Assembly: GCF_003864255.1 (NCBI RefSeq)
Contig: NZ_QWEZ01000001.1
Coordinates: 1,364,001-1,428,000, forward strand
Direction of reading: 5' to 3'
Origin: Aestuariirhabdus litorea
GTDB taxonomy: Bacteria > Pseudomonadota > Gammaproteobacteria > Pseudomonadales > Aestuariirhabdaceae
Length of the DNA: 64,000 bases
Notes under the pieces: model-generated
Databases searched by the model: none
The model's input: only the letters and a program-made list of their open reading frames with translations
Told to the model about the DNA's origin: nothing
Shown here: piece after piece, positions 14,433-22,615 of the stretch
How the letters are laid out: each line of letters opens with the position of its first letter
Position numbering within the stretch: the first letter of the stretch is position 1
Translations under genes and position numbers: made by a program

Positions 14433-17278
14433 ACACTGAACACACAACTGCCGTCCCCGAGACCGAGCTGTCGCTGGAGGGGGTCAAGTGCAACGGCTGC
14501 GTCAACAAGATCCGCCGCGCCCTCGTCGAGTCCGACCCTGACGCCTCCATTGAGGTGGATCTCGAACAGCGTTTGGCGCGTGTCCACTCGGTGTTAAGTG
14601 CCGATCAGCTGATTAACCTGGTCGAAGAGCTGGGTTACGGGGCCTCGCTCAGCGAACCGGTTGCTCCCCCCCACCACCGCTTCCGGGTAGAGGGGGTCAA
14701 GTGCAACGGTTGCCTCAACAAAATCCGCTCCGCCCTCCTCGATCGCGATGAGGGCGCCGAGGCCAGCGCCGATTTCGATGCCAAAGTGCTGGAGATCCAG
14801 AGCCAGCTGCCTCCTACCGAGGTGATTGAGCTGGTATCCGGGCTGGGCTACGGCATCCAGCCGCTGGAGACAGCAGAACCGACGGAAACGCTCGCCGAAA
14901 CCGATGCCGCCCAGCAAACCGCTGAGCCCGAAACGAGGGAACCGGTTAATGCTGCGGAGCCCGAGCCAGAGCCCGAGCCAGAGCCCGAGCCCGAGCCAGA
15001 GCCAGAGCCAGAGACGGTGGGTCAGGGGCTACAGCTTGCCCTCGAGGGGATGACCTGCGCCGGTTGCGTCAAGAGCATCGAGACGGCGATCCAAGGGGTC
15101 TCCGGCGTGGACCGGGTAGAGGTCAACTTTGGCAGCCGCAGCGCACTGGTCAGCGGGAGTGCGTCGGCAGAGGACTTAATCCATGCGGTCGAGCAGGCCG
15201 GTTATGGTGCCAGCCTGGTCGAGGACCCGGAACAGGCGGAACAGCAGAAGGAGGCCTTTGAAGCCGCAGAGTACCGGCGTAAGCTCATCAATACAGGGAT
15301 CGGCCTCGGGTTGGGTGTCCCCTTGATGATCGCCGGCTTTACGCATGGAATGGAGCTCTCATCCCCCGCCGAGCGTGGCTTCTGGGGACTGATTGGCCTC
15401 CTGACCCTGGCGGTACTGCTCAGCGCCGGCCGTCACTTCTATGTGGGTGCCTGGAAAGCCTTTACCCACCACAACGCCAATATGGACACCCTGATCGCCA
15501 CCGGAACCGGGGCGGCCTGGCTCTATTCGATGGTGGTGGTGGTGGCGCCCGGAATCGTACCCGAAGCGGCCCGCGGTCTCTATTTTGAGGCAGCGGCCAT
15601 GATCATTGGCCTGATCAATCTTGGCCAGGCCCTGGAGCTTAAAGCTCGGGGCCGCACCAGCCAGGCGATCAAGCGCCTGCTGAACCTGCGCACCAAGAGT
15701 GCCCGTGTATGGCGGGAGGGGCGTTACCAGGAGCTGCCCATTGAACAGGTGCAACAGGATGACCTGCTGCAGGTGCGGCCCGGTGAGCAGATCCCCGTCG
15801 ATGGTGTGGTTACCGAGGGTAGCAGCAACCTTGATGAGTCGATGCTGACCGGCGAGCCCATGCCGGTTAAGAAAACCCTTGGCGATGAGCTCTCAGCGGG
15901 CACCCTGAACCGTACCGGTGCTCTTTGTTTCCGAGCCACCCGGGTGGGTAAAGCCACCCGCTTGGCCCAGATCATCGAAATGGTACGCCGCGCCCAGAAC
16001 AGCAAGCCCCCCATCAGCCGACTGGCCGACCAGGTATCGTCGATTTTTGTGCCCGCGGTAATGCTGATTGCCGTGGCGACCGCCCTCGCCTGGTACAACC
16101 TCGGTCCTGACCCCCGGGTCGTGCACATGCTGGTAGCCGCCACCACGGTGCTGATCATCGCCTGCCCCTGTGCCCTTGGGCTCGCTACCCCCATCTCCAC
16201 CATGATCGGGGTCGGCAAGGCAGCCGAGTTCGGCATCCTTATCCGCAACGGCGAGGCGCTGCAAAAGGCCAGCACACTGAGCTATGTGGTGGTGGACAAA
16301 ACCGGCACACTGACCCTCGGCCAGCCCCGAGTCACCAACTTCGAGCTTTACGGGGACGGAGCCAAGGAGCCCACCCTGGCGCTCGTCCATGCCCTCGAAA
16401 GCCGCTCTGAGCACCCCTTGGGGGAGGCTCTGGTCAGCTACTGCCAGGACCAGTCGGGTGAGCAGGAGGTTGAGGCGTTCGAGGCCCTCTCCGGCAAAGG
16501 GCTGCAGGCCCGGGTGGCTGGCCAGCAAGTGCTGATCGGTAACCCTCGCCTGATGGCTGACCACCGGATCGACCTGAGCATTGCCCAGAGTCATGTCGAA
16601 TCCTGGGAAGCAGAGGCGCGCACCCTGGTCTATGTGGCCATCGACGGTCACCTCAGCGCCCTGTTTGGTATCGCCGACCCGATCAAGCCGGATGCCGCCG
16701 AGGCGATCCAGCGCCTCAAGCAGGATGGCGTCAGGGTGCTGATGCTGACCGGGGACAATCCAGCCACCGCCGCTGCGGTGGCGCGACAAACCGGCATCGA
16801 TGAGTACCAGGCGGAGCTGATGCCCGACGACAAGCTGGCGGAGATCCGCCGCCTGCAGTCCCTCGGCGAGCGGGTCGGTATGGCCGGTGACGGGATCAAT
16901 GATGCCCCCGCCCTGTCGCAGGCCGATGTCGGCTTTGCCATCGGCTCGGGCACCGACGTAGCGATCGAAAGTGCCGATATCACCCTGATGCGTGGTTCAC
17001 TGCACGGCATTGCTGACGCAGTTGAGCTGAGCCGGGCAACGCTACGTAACATCAAGCAGAACCTCTGGGGTGCCTTTACCTATAACGCCCTGGGAATCCC
17101 TGTGGCAGCCGGTGTGCTTTACCCCTTTACCGGACTGCTGCTGAGCCCTGTCATTGCTGGTGTGGCGATGTCTCTCTCGTCGGTCACCGTGGTCAGCAAT
17201 GCCAACCGGCTGCGTTTTTTTGCCCCCAGCCACCTCCCCCACACGGATAATGGCCCTGTTGCCAAGGAGTCAGTATGA
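14429..17278 (+). CDS. copA: Cu(I)-translocating P-type ATPase CopA
   Basis: A 949-aa P1B-type ATPase that exports Cu(I) from the cytoplasm. Three heavy-metal-binding domains come first, with CxxC at 21-24, 92-95 and 210-213. The first two share the unusual wording GVKCNGC, while the third has the standard GMTCAGC. Between the second and third lies a Glu-Pro repeat (177-195). Then follow eight membrane helices, the actuator motif TGEP (474-477), the CPC transport site (579-581), the phosphorylation site DKTGT (623-627), and the ATP hinge GDGINDAP. YN in TM7 and MSLSS in TM8 are the Cu(I)-specific signature. Start overlaps the MerR gene; stop overlaps a 26-aa ORF. Confidence 0.95.
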   Translation: MNTEHTTAVPETELSLEGVKCNGCVNKIRRALVESDPDASIEVDLEQRLARVHSVLSADQLINLVEELGYGASLSEPVAPPHHRFRVEGVKCNGCLNKIRSALLDRDEGAEASADFDAKVLEIQSQLPPTEVIELVSGLGYGIQPLETAEPTETLAETDAAQQTAEPETREPVNAAEPEPEPEPEPEPEPEPEPETVGQGLQLALEGMTCAGCVKSIETAIQGVSGVDRVEVNFGSRSALVSGSASAEDLIHAVEQAGYGASLVEDPEQAEQQKEAFEAAEYRRKLINTGIGLGLGVPLMIAGFTHGMELSSPAERGFWGLIGLLTLAVLLSAGRHFYVGAWKAFTHHNANMDTLIATGTGAAWLYSMVVVVAPGIVPEAARGLYFEAAAMIIGLINLGQALELKARGRTSQAIKRLLNLRTKSARVWREGRYQELPIEQVQQDDLLQVRPGEQIPVDGVVTEGSSNLDESMLTGEPMPVKKTLGDELSAGTLNRTGALCFRATRVGKATRLAQIIEMVRRAQNSKPPISRLADQVSSIFVPAVMLIAVATALAWYNLGPDPRVVHMLVAATTVLIIACPCALGLATPISTMIGVGKAAEFGILIRNGEALQKASTLSYVVVDKTGTLTLGQPRVTNFELYGDGAKEPTLALVHALESRSEHPLGEALVSYCQDQSGEQEVEAFEALSGKGLQARVAGQQVLIGNPRLMADHRIDLSIAQSHVESWEAEARTLVYVAIDGHLSALFGIADPIKPDAAEAIQRLKQDGVRVLMLTGDNPATAAAVARQTGIDEYQAELMPDDKLAEIRRLQSLGERVGMAGDGINDAPALSQADVGFAIGSGTDVAIESADITLMRGSLHGIADAVELSRATLRNIKQNLWGAFTYNALGIPVAAGVLYPFTGLLLSPVIAGVAMSLSSVTVVSNANRLRFFAPSHLPHTDNGPVAKESV
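14957..15012 (+). repeat. hexanucleotide GAGCC(C/A) tandem repeat within copA
   Basis: About nine copies of GAGCCC or GAGCCA in frame, encoding an alternating Glu-Pro linker between the second and third metal-binding domains of CopA. A repeat of whole codons can change in length without breaking the frame, so the linker length may vary between strains. A stiff, charged EP rod would keep the first two domains away from the membrane part. Confidence 0.85.
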
Positions 17279-17355
17279 GCGCGTTTATCGTCAATCTACT
17301 CGGCCTCGCCTTGATGGCGGCCATCGTCTGGTGGTTCTGGCTCTACCGGGGCTAA
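17275..17355 (+). CDS. 26-aa membrane peptide coupled to copA
   Basis: It begins inside the copA stop (ATGA overlap) and encodes MSAFIVNLLGLALMAAIVWW plus FWLYRG: a single hydrophobic helix with an aromatic-rich end. A terminator follows directly. The helix is like the N-terminal anchor I remember from small cupredoxin-domain proteins of copper operons, but without the cupredoxin part, so it may be a remnant anchor or a genuine small subunit acting with CopA (inference, not checked). Confidence 0.6.
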   Translation: MSAFIVNLLGLALMAAIVWWFWLYRG

Positions 17356-17360
17356 GTCAG

Positions 17361-17399
17361 CAGGCCCGGTGATACCTGACCGGGCCTGATCTCTTTTCA
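17361..17399 (+). terminator. terminator of the copA operon
   Basis: CAGGCCCGGT (17361-17370) pairs perfectly with ACCGGGCCTG (17379-17388) around an 8-nt loop, followed by the T-rich GATCTCTTTT. It lies between the convergent copA and arsJ operons. Confidence 0.8.
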
Positions 17400-17401
17400 T
17401 C

Positions 17402-18667
17402 TTAAACTGTGCGATGGCGGGGTAGCCCGAGGGAAAGCAAGGCTGCCAGCGCCAGAAACAGGGTGGAGACCAGCAGGCAGCTTTGCAGGTCGTAGAGCTG
17501 GAACAGCCAGCCGGAGAGCAGGGTTCCCACCAGTCGCCCCATGGCGTTGGCCATGTAGTAAAACCCCACATCGAGGGATACCCCCTCCTCCCGGGCATAG
17601 CTGAGGATGAGGTAACTGTGGAGCGACGAGTTCACAGCAAATACGGCTCCGAACAGCAGCAAGCCTCCCACCAGCAGCGGCTCGGTGCCTGGCAGGTAAG
17701 CGCGCAGAGAATAGTCCAGGACCTCACCATCGAGCCCCAGGGCGATCAACAGGGGGATCACCGACAGCAGTCCGGCCCAGCAAAAGGCACTGCCCCCATC
17801 GGGTAGCCGGCCGCTGCGCTTGCCGGTGATCAGCGGAGCCATCGACTGGACGGCGCCATACCCGATGATCCAGAGCGCAAGAAAGCTCCCCACCTCGGCA
17901 TGGCTCCAGCCCAGGTTGGCACTTAAAAAAACCGGCAGGGCCACCACAAACCAGACATCCCGGGCACCGAACAGAAACAGCCGGGCGGCCGAGAGCAGGT
18001 TAACGGCACGACTCTTGGAAAACAGCTCCCTGAACCTGGCTTTGCTGTTTGCCTTGCCAAGGTCCTGCCTCAGCCTTCTCAGGCTGGAAAGCCACAGCAG
18101 CGCCAGCGCCAACGCCATCCAAACCAGCGCCCCGCGAAAGCCGACCCCCGCCAACAGCGCACCACCGAGGAAAAAGCCCACCCCTTTGAGAGCATTCTTT
18201 GAGCCGGTCAGTAGCGCTACCCAACGATAGAGTCGTCCCTGCTGATCGTCGGCGGCCAGTAGCTTGATGCTGCTCTTGGCGCTCATCTTGTTCAGGTCCT
18301 TGGCGATGCCGGAGAGCGCCTGAGCAAACATCACGTAGGGAACACTGAGCAGCTCCACCGGCACCGTCAGTAGCAACAGCGCCACCACCTGTAGCCCCAG
18401 GCCGATATTCATGGTGCGGTTAAGCCCCAGGCGGGCTCCCAGCCAACCGCCGACCAGGTTGGTCACCACCCCGAACAGCTCATAAAAGAGAAACAGTAGT
18501 GCAATACCGAGAGGGGAATAGCCAAGCTGGTGGAAATGGAGTACCACCAGCATTCGCAGGGCACCGTCGGTGAGGGTAAAGCCCCAGTAGTTGGCCGTTA
18601 CCAGAAGGTATTGGCGGCGACCGCTACGCAGTTGCGCCGTCCCGGAAGGGGAATCCTGAACTGACAC
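17402..18667 (-). CDS. arsJ: organoarsenical efflux MFS transporter ArsJ
   Basis: A 421-aa, 12-helix MFS protein with ArsJ wording (YWGFTLTDGALRMLVVLHFH, ALSGIAKDLNKMSAKSSIK). ArsJ exports 1-arseno-3-phosphoglycerate, the unstable product formed when GAPDH uses arsenate in place of phosphate (established). The partner GAPDH gene lies 8 nt upstream in the same operon, which is the standard arrangement. The start is GTG at 18667. It is the last gene of a four-gene operon with a permease and a thioredoxin-like protein. No ArsR-type gene is adjacent, so the regulator is elsewhere or is not ArsR. Confidence 0.9.
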   Translation of the reverse strand: MSVQDSPSGTAQLRSGRRQYLLVTANYWGFTLTDGALRMLVVLHFHQLGYSPLGIALLFLFYELFGVVTNLVGGWLGARLGLNRTMNIGLGLQVVALLLLTVPVELLSVPYVMFAQALSGIAKDLNKMSAKSSIKLLAADDQQGRLYRWVALLTGSKNALKGVGFFLGGALLAGVGFRGALVWMALALALLWLSSLRRLRQDLGKANSKARFRELFSKSRAVNLLSAARLFLFGARDVWFVVALPVFLSANLGWSHAEVGSFLALWIIGYGAVQSMAPLITGKRSGRLPDGGSAFCWAGLLSVIPLLIALGLDGEVLDYSLRAYLPGTEPLLVGGLLLFGAVFAVNSSLHSYLILSYAREEGVSLDVGFYYMANAMGRLVGTLLSGWLFQLYDLQSCLLVSTLFLALAALLSLGLPRHRTV

Positions 18668-18675
18668 CTTGCGCC

Positions 18676-19683
18676 CTACACCCCTTCCCGCGCGACCTTA
18701 CGGGCCAGCTCGACGGTCCGGTTCGCGTAGCCCATTTCGTTGTCGTACCAGGCATAGAGCTTGACCAGGGTGCCATTAACGACGCGGGTAAAGGAACCAT
18801 CAAGAACGCCGGATCGACGATCACTGCGATAATCGATCGAGACCAGGGGGCGCTCCTCATAGCCAAATATGCCCCGCAGGCTTCCCTCGGAGGCCTCTTT
18901 AAACAAGCGGTTGACCTCCTCGATACTGGTCTCGCGATTGAGCTCGAACTGGGCGTCGGTGATGGAGGCATTGGCCAGGGGAACCCGAACGGCATGGCCA
19001 TCCAGACGCCCTTTCAGCTCCGGATAGATCTCCATGATGGCGGTGGCCGAGCCGGTGGTGGTGGGAATCAGGGACATGCCACAGGCCCGGGCACGGCGCA
19101 GGTCCTTGTGGGGTTGGTCGAGAATACTTTGGGTGTTGGTGATGTCGTGAATAGTGGTAAAGGCTCCATGGCGTATGCCGATGCTTTCGTGAAGTACCTT
19201 CACCATGGGCGCAAGGCAGTTGGTCGTACAGGAGGCGGCGGTCAGGATCCTGTGCTGCTCCCGGTCGTAGAGATGGTCATTGACCCCCATCACGAGGTTC
19301 AACGCCCCCGCCTCTTTAACCGGCGCGGTGACAACCACCCGCTTGACCCCCTGCCGTAGATAGTCGTTGAGCTGTTCGACCCGGCGAAACTGGCCACTGG
19401 CCTCGATCACCAGGTCGCATCCGGACCAGTCGGTCTCATCGATGGTGGCGTTGGCGCTCAGCCGGAGGCTTCGGCCCTCGATAAGCAACGCCTGATCACG
19501 GTGCCCTACTTCGTGCTCCCAGCGCCCGTGGACGGAATCAAAGTTCATCAGGTGAGCCAGGCTGTGTGCATCACCGGCCGGCTCATTCACCTGCACAAAC
19601 TCCAGATCGGGCCATCCCCAGGCAGAGCGCAGTGCCAGGCGCCCCATACGTCCAAACCCATTGATTCCTACTCGCACGCTCAT
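18676..19683 (-). CDS. ArsJ-associated glyceraldehyde-3-phosphate dehydrogenase
   Basis: A 335-aa type I GAPDH. The NAD-binding start [15 protein letters not shown], the active-site [10 protein letters not shown] with the catalytic Cys near residue 152, and the C-terminal [11 protein letters not shown] are complete. In ars operons such enzymes combine glyceraldehyde-3-phosphate with arsenate to give 1-arseno-3-phosphoglycerate for export by ArsJ. GAGGAG precedes the ATG. It lies 8 nt from arsJ and 29 nt from the thioredoxin-like gene. A housekeeping role is less likely given the context. Confidence 0.9.
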   Translation of the reverse strand: MSVRVGINGFGRMGRLALRSAWGWPDLEFVQVNEPAGDAHSLAHLMNFDSVHGRWEHEVGHRDQALLIEGRSLRLSANATIDETDWSGCDLVIEASGQFRRVEQLNDYLRQGVKRVVVTAPVKEAGALNLVMGVNDHLYDREQHRILTAASCTTNCLAPMVKVLHESIGIRHGAFTTIHDITNTQSILDQPHKDLRRARACGMSLIPTTTGSATAIMEIYPELKGRLDGHAVRVPLANASITDAQFELNRETSIEEVNRLFKEASEGSLRGIFGYEERPLVSIDYRSDRRSGVLDGSFTRVVNGTLVKLYAWYDNEMGYANRTVELARKVAREGV

Positions 19684-19712
19684 TCTCGCTCCTCGCCCTG
19701 TGCCATCCCAGA

Positions 19713-19946
19713 TTAACCGCTCAACCAGCGCTCGATCTCATCGCGGTGGGGAATCGAGCCGCTGTGCACCAGCGTGCCGTCAACCACCACCCCCGGTGTA
19801 CTCATTACTCCCAGCGCCACGATCTGCTGCAGGTCGGTCACCTTGACCACACTGGCATCGACCCCAAGCTCGCGGGCAATGCGGGATATGGATTCCACCG
19901 TTTTTTCGCACTTCGCGCAACCGCTTCCCAGTACTTTTATCTCCAT
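19713..19946 (-). CDS. thioredoxin-family small redox protein (CxxC)
   Basis: A 77-aa protein of the small 'redox-active disulfide' thioredoxin-like family. The redox motif is CAKC (residues 10-13), and the cis-Pro region is [15 protein letters not shown] lies upstream of the ATG. Proteins of this group often sit beside YraQ/ArsP-type permeases, as here, and may reduce or hand over thiol-bound substrates. Its place between permease and GAPDH suggests a role in arsenic metabolism (inference). Confidence 0.85.
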   Translation of the reverse strand: MEIKVLGSGCAKCEKTVESISRIARELGVDASVVKVTDLQQIVALGVMSTPGVVVDGTLVHSGSIPHRDEIERWLSG

Positions 19947-19982
19947 CAGGGCTCCCTCCTTAGTGGATTTTCATCGAGGGTC

Positions 19983-20966
19983 TCAGATCACCCAACCCGC
20001 AAATGCATTTAACAACCAGCCGGCCAGGGTAAAGGAGACCAGTAACATCACAAAAAGTATCGCCAATAGGCGCCACTGCATCACCTGCTTCAGCAAAATA
20101 AACTCGGGGAAGCTGGCCGCCACCGTGCTCATACAAAAAGCTAGGGTCGTCCCCACAGGCAGGCCGTTGAGGATCAGGCTCTCCATCACCGGAATAACAC
20201 CGGTGGCATTTGAGTACAGGGGGATACCCACCAGTACCGCAGTGGGTACGGTCCACCACTGGCCGGCGCCCAGGTTCTGCTCAATCCACCCTTCAGGCAC
20301 AAAGCCATGCAGGGCCGCTCCCAGGCCGACGCCGATAAACACCCATTTCCAGACACGACGCAGAATCTCCTCTAGCTCGGCAGCGGCAAAGCGGTGCCGA
20401 TCGGCCAACGTCAGCCGTCTTTGCCCCGTGGCGCTGGCCGGAGACGCCCCCTGCCCGCTCAGCTGCTGAACCAGTGGCTGCAGCATGCGCTCCGCCCCAA
20501 TACTGTCCAGGAACAGACCTCCCAATATCCCCACGCCCATACCAATAAGGATATAAACCGTTGCAAACTTCCAGCCCAGCAGTCCACCTAAAAGCACAAT
20601 GGCCACCTCATTGATCAAGGGAGAGGTCAGCAGGAAAGCCATGGTTGCCCCCACCGGTATGCCGGCCGAGGTAAAGCCTAAAAAGAGCGGAATACTTGAA
20701 CAGGAACAAAAGGGGGTAACGGCGCCAAACATGGAACCCAGGCCATAGCCTAACAGGCGATGCTGGCCCGCCAGATAGTCACGTACCCGTTCGATCCTTA
20801 AAGAGGCCCGGGCCAGGGCGATCAGGTAGATCATGATCATCAGGAGGACAAAGATCTTGCTGGTGTCTTCGATAAAAAAGTGCAGGGCCTCCCCCAAAGG
20901 CTCCGACTTATCCACACCAACCCTGATCAGAACCCAGTCGGCCAGGAGACTAAACCAGTGCAGCAT
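19983..20966 (-). CDS. permease of the YraQ/ArsP (DUF318) family
   Basis: A 327-aa membrane protein with about eight helices in two repeats. The family hallmark TPFCSCSSIPLFLGFTSAG carries the cysteine pair CSC near residue 105, and ATMAFLLTSPLINEVA follows. Some relatives (ArsP) export organoarsenicals; many occur in ars or redox-linked operons. It is the first gene of the operon permease, thioredoxin-like, GAPDH, arsJ. The ATG at 20966 has AGGTGG 5 nt upstream and is preferred to the GTG nine bases earlier. Confidence 0.85.
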   Translation of the reverse strand: MLHWFSLLADWVLIRVGVDKSEPLGEALHFFIEDTSKIFVLLMIMIYLIALARASLRIERVRDYLAGQHRLLGYGLGSMFGAVTPFCSCSSIPLFLGFTSAGIPVGATMAFLLTSPLINEVAIVLLGGLLGWKFATVYILIGMGVGILGGLFLDSIGAERMLQPLVQQLSGQGASPASATGQRRLTLADRHRFAAAELEEILRRVWKWVFIGVGLGAALHGFVPEGWIEQNLGAGQWWTVPTAVLVGIPLYSNATGVIPVMESLILNGLPVGTTLAFCMSTVAASFPEFILLKQVMQWRLLAILFVMLLVSFTLAGWLLNAFAGWVI

Positions 20967-21082
20967 AGAAACCACCTTATGGTATTCACGCCTTTATCGA
21001 GCCACCAACAAGCCAGCAGCAAGTGGCCATAACTCCTCTCTGAGAATAGTTCATCTTTATGACCAGCAGAGATCCGGGCCCG

Positions 21083-21096
21083 GGTTACCGGTAACC
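21083..21096. promoter_or_regulatory. 14-bp perfect palindrome GGTTACCGGTAACC
   Basis: It lies about 117 bp upstream of the arsenic-operon permease start, between that gene and the stop of the upstream cyclase gene. The position fits an operator for the operon, which has no regulator gene of its own nearby. No U-tract follows, so it is not a terminator. Confidence 0.45.
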
Positions 21097-21117
21097 ATCG
21101 CTGGCTGCGTTACTGCA

Positions 21118-22338
21118 CTACCCTGGAGTTGAAGAGGGCTCATAAAGCAGGTTTTGCGGCGCAAAGATGAAACGCTCGCCGGCGACACCACGGAGCGGGA
21201 AGCTGCCGAGGTTCTGCCACTTCTCCATTGAGCTGATCTCAACAAACTGGCGGGAAGCAAGCAGAGGCCTGCCCAGGGTTTTGGTGAGGTCCTGTATGCG
21301 CGCCGCCTCATTGGCGGCTGCTCCAATGGCAGTAAACTCGAGACGACCCGGAGCGCCTATATTGCCGTACATGACCGTTCCGAAGTGAAGTCCGATGCCA
21401 AACTCAAGGGAGCCGCATTGCGACTCAGCGGACATGCGGCCGATGGCAGCATAGGCAGCGCTCAGTGCGTTTTGCGCCACTTCCCCTGGCAGCGACGCAC
21501 AACCGTGAGCACCGATTGGAAAGATCGCCAGCATCGCATCACCGATATATCGCAACACCTCGCCGCCCTGGTCGAGCACCGAGTCGGCCATGATCTCAAA
21601 AAAGCGGTTAAGCAGCTCGATAAAAGGTTCCAACCCCATTTGCTCGGCCAGCTGAGTAGAGCCCCTGAGATCACAAAACCAGATAACCGCTTCAATTTGC
21701 TCACCGTCGCCACGCTTGACGCGCCCCTGCAATACCTGGGTACCGGTCCGCTGGCCAAGATAGGTCTCCAACAGGATGCGCGAGGTAGCACGAAGGGCAT
21801 GGATCTCCAGCAGCCTCGAAAGTACAGGCAATAGCTCGTAAATCATGGCCAGGTGATGAACTGAAAAGCCCTCAGCTACATTAGTAGCCAGCGTCATGGC
21901 GTGGATAGTGCCATCCATAAAGGAAATCGGCAGGGCCACGTAGTCGGTAGCTCCGGCCTCGGCCAACTCGACCAGCAGCGGATAGTCAAGCTGAGCATCA
22001 GGCCCGGCCAGGCGCCGACGTATGGCACCCGCCCCCTCTTCGAATATGGCCCAGTAGGGGCTATCCCTGTAGGTTTCCGAACGCAGCATCTCATGGGGGG
22101 GGCGGTAAACTTCAATCCCCTCTTTATCCGCCACCCAGGTATAGCTGAAGCCGGTTACCTGGGGGTGCAGCAGGCGCAACGTAATGCGAATGCGATACAG
22201 GGGGACGCCAAGCGCCAAGAGTCGATCCACCAGAGCCTGGGTCAGGTCGCCGGCGTCAGTAATCTTCCACCCCTCGTGCAACATCCATTGTGAGAGGGGC
22301 TCGGGAGTAAGCGGGCTTCCGGACGCTGACAGACTCAA
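21118..22338 (-). CDS. class III adenylate/guanylate cyclase, soluble
   Basis: A 406-aa protein without membrane helices. The C-terminal half (about 225-400) is a class III nucleotide cyclase: the first metal Asp is in VIWFCDLRGSTQ, the second in RYIGDAMLAIF, and GIGLHFGTVMYGNIG follows. The N-terminal 200 residues resemble a GAF-like sensor, which I cannot assign firmly. It would make cAMP (or cGMP) in response to an unknown signal. The start is taken as TTG at 22338 because AAGGAG lies 9 nt upstream. A second class III cyclase is encoded at 33.8 kb. Confidence 0.85.
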   Translation of the reverse strand: MSLSASGSPLTPEPLSQWMLHEGWKITDAGDLTQALVDRLLALGVPLYRIRITLRLLHPQVTGFSYTWVADKEGIEVYRPPHEMLRSETYRDSPYWAIFEEGAGAIRRRLAGPDAQLDYPLLVELAEAGATDYVALPISFMDGTIHAMTLATNVAEGFSVHHLAMIYELLPVLSRLLEIHALRATSRILLETYLGQRTGTQVLQGRVKRGDGEQIEAVIWFCDLRGSTQLAEQMGLEPFIELLNRFFEIMADSVLDQGGEVLRYIGDAMLAIFPIGAHGCASLPGEVAQNALSAAYAAIGRMSAESQCGSLEFGIGLHFGTVMYGNIGAPGRLEFTAIGAAANEAARIQDLTKTLGRPLLASRQFVEISSMEKWQNLGSFPLRGVAGERFIFAPQNLLYEPSSTPG

Positions 22339-22482
22339 GAAATTTTACTCCTTGCCGCTACCCATAGGCGGATTGCGCAGGGGCATAGGTATTACTACCC
22401 CTCGCACTGTGGCATCTGCCAATGGTGAGAAAAAAAGCCAGTCGCTACCCTAATCCTACCCCTACAGAGCCTGAGCAACGCA

Positions 22483-22614
22483 ATGATTACCGTAGCAACC
22501 CCAACCCTCAACGAATGCCTGAAACGTTTGATACAGCTCGGTGCAAGCCACTTCACCTTGAAACGAACCCGGGGCCGCTGGGTAGCCACCCTGGCACTGC
22601 AGCCCCTTTCTTAG
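22483..22614 (+). CDS. 43-aa hypothetical protein
   Basis: The ORF begins MITVATPTLNECLKRLIQLG and ends one base before the convergent galU stop codon. The predicted fold is a helix followed by two short strands (HFTLKRTRGRWVATLAL). The codons are GC-rich like those of neighbouring genes, and the tight fit against galU argues for a real gene. There is no strong ribosome binding site. Family not recognised. Confidence 0.45.
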   Translation: MITVATPTLNECLKRLIQLGASHFTLKRTRGRWVATLALQPLS

Positions 22615-22615
22615 G

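Noticed and set aside
15893-16789. 298-codon open frame opposite copA
   Set aside because: Antisense shadow; composition (rich in Gly, Asp, His) is that of a reversed P-type ATPase gene.
19774-20469. 231-codon frame opposite the thioredoxin-like and permease genes
   Set aside because: It covers parts of two clear minus-strand genes and has no plausible fold.
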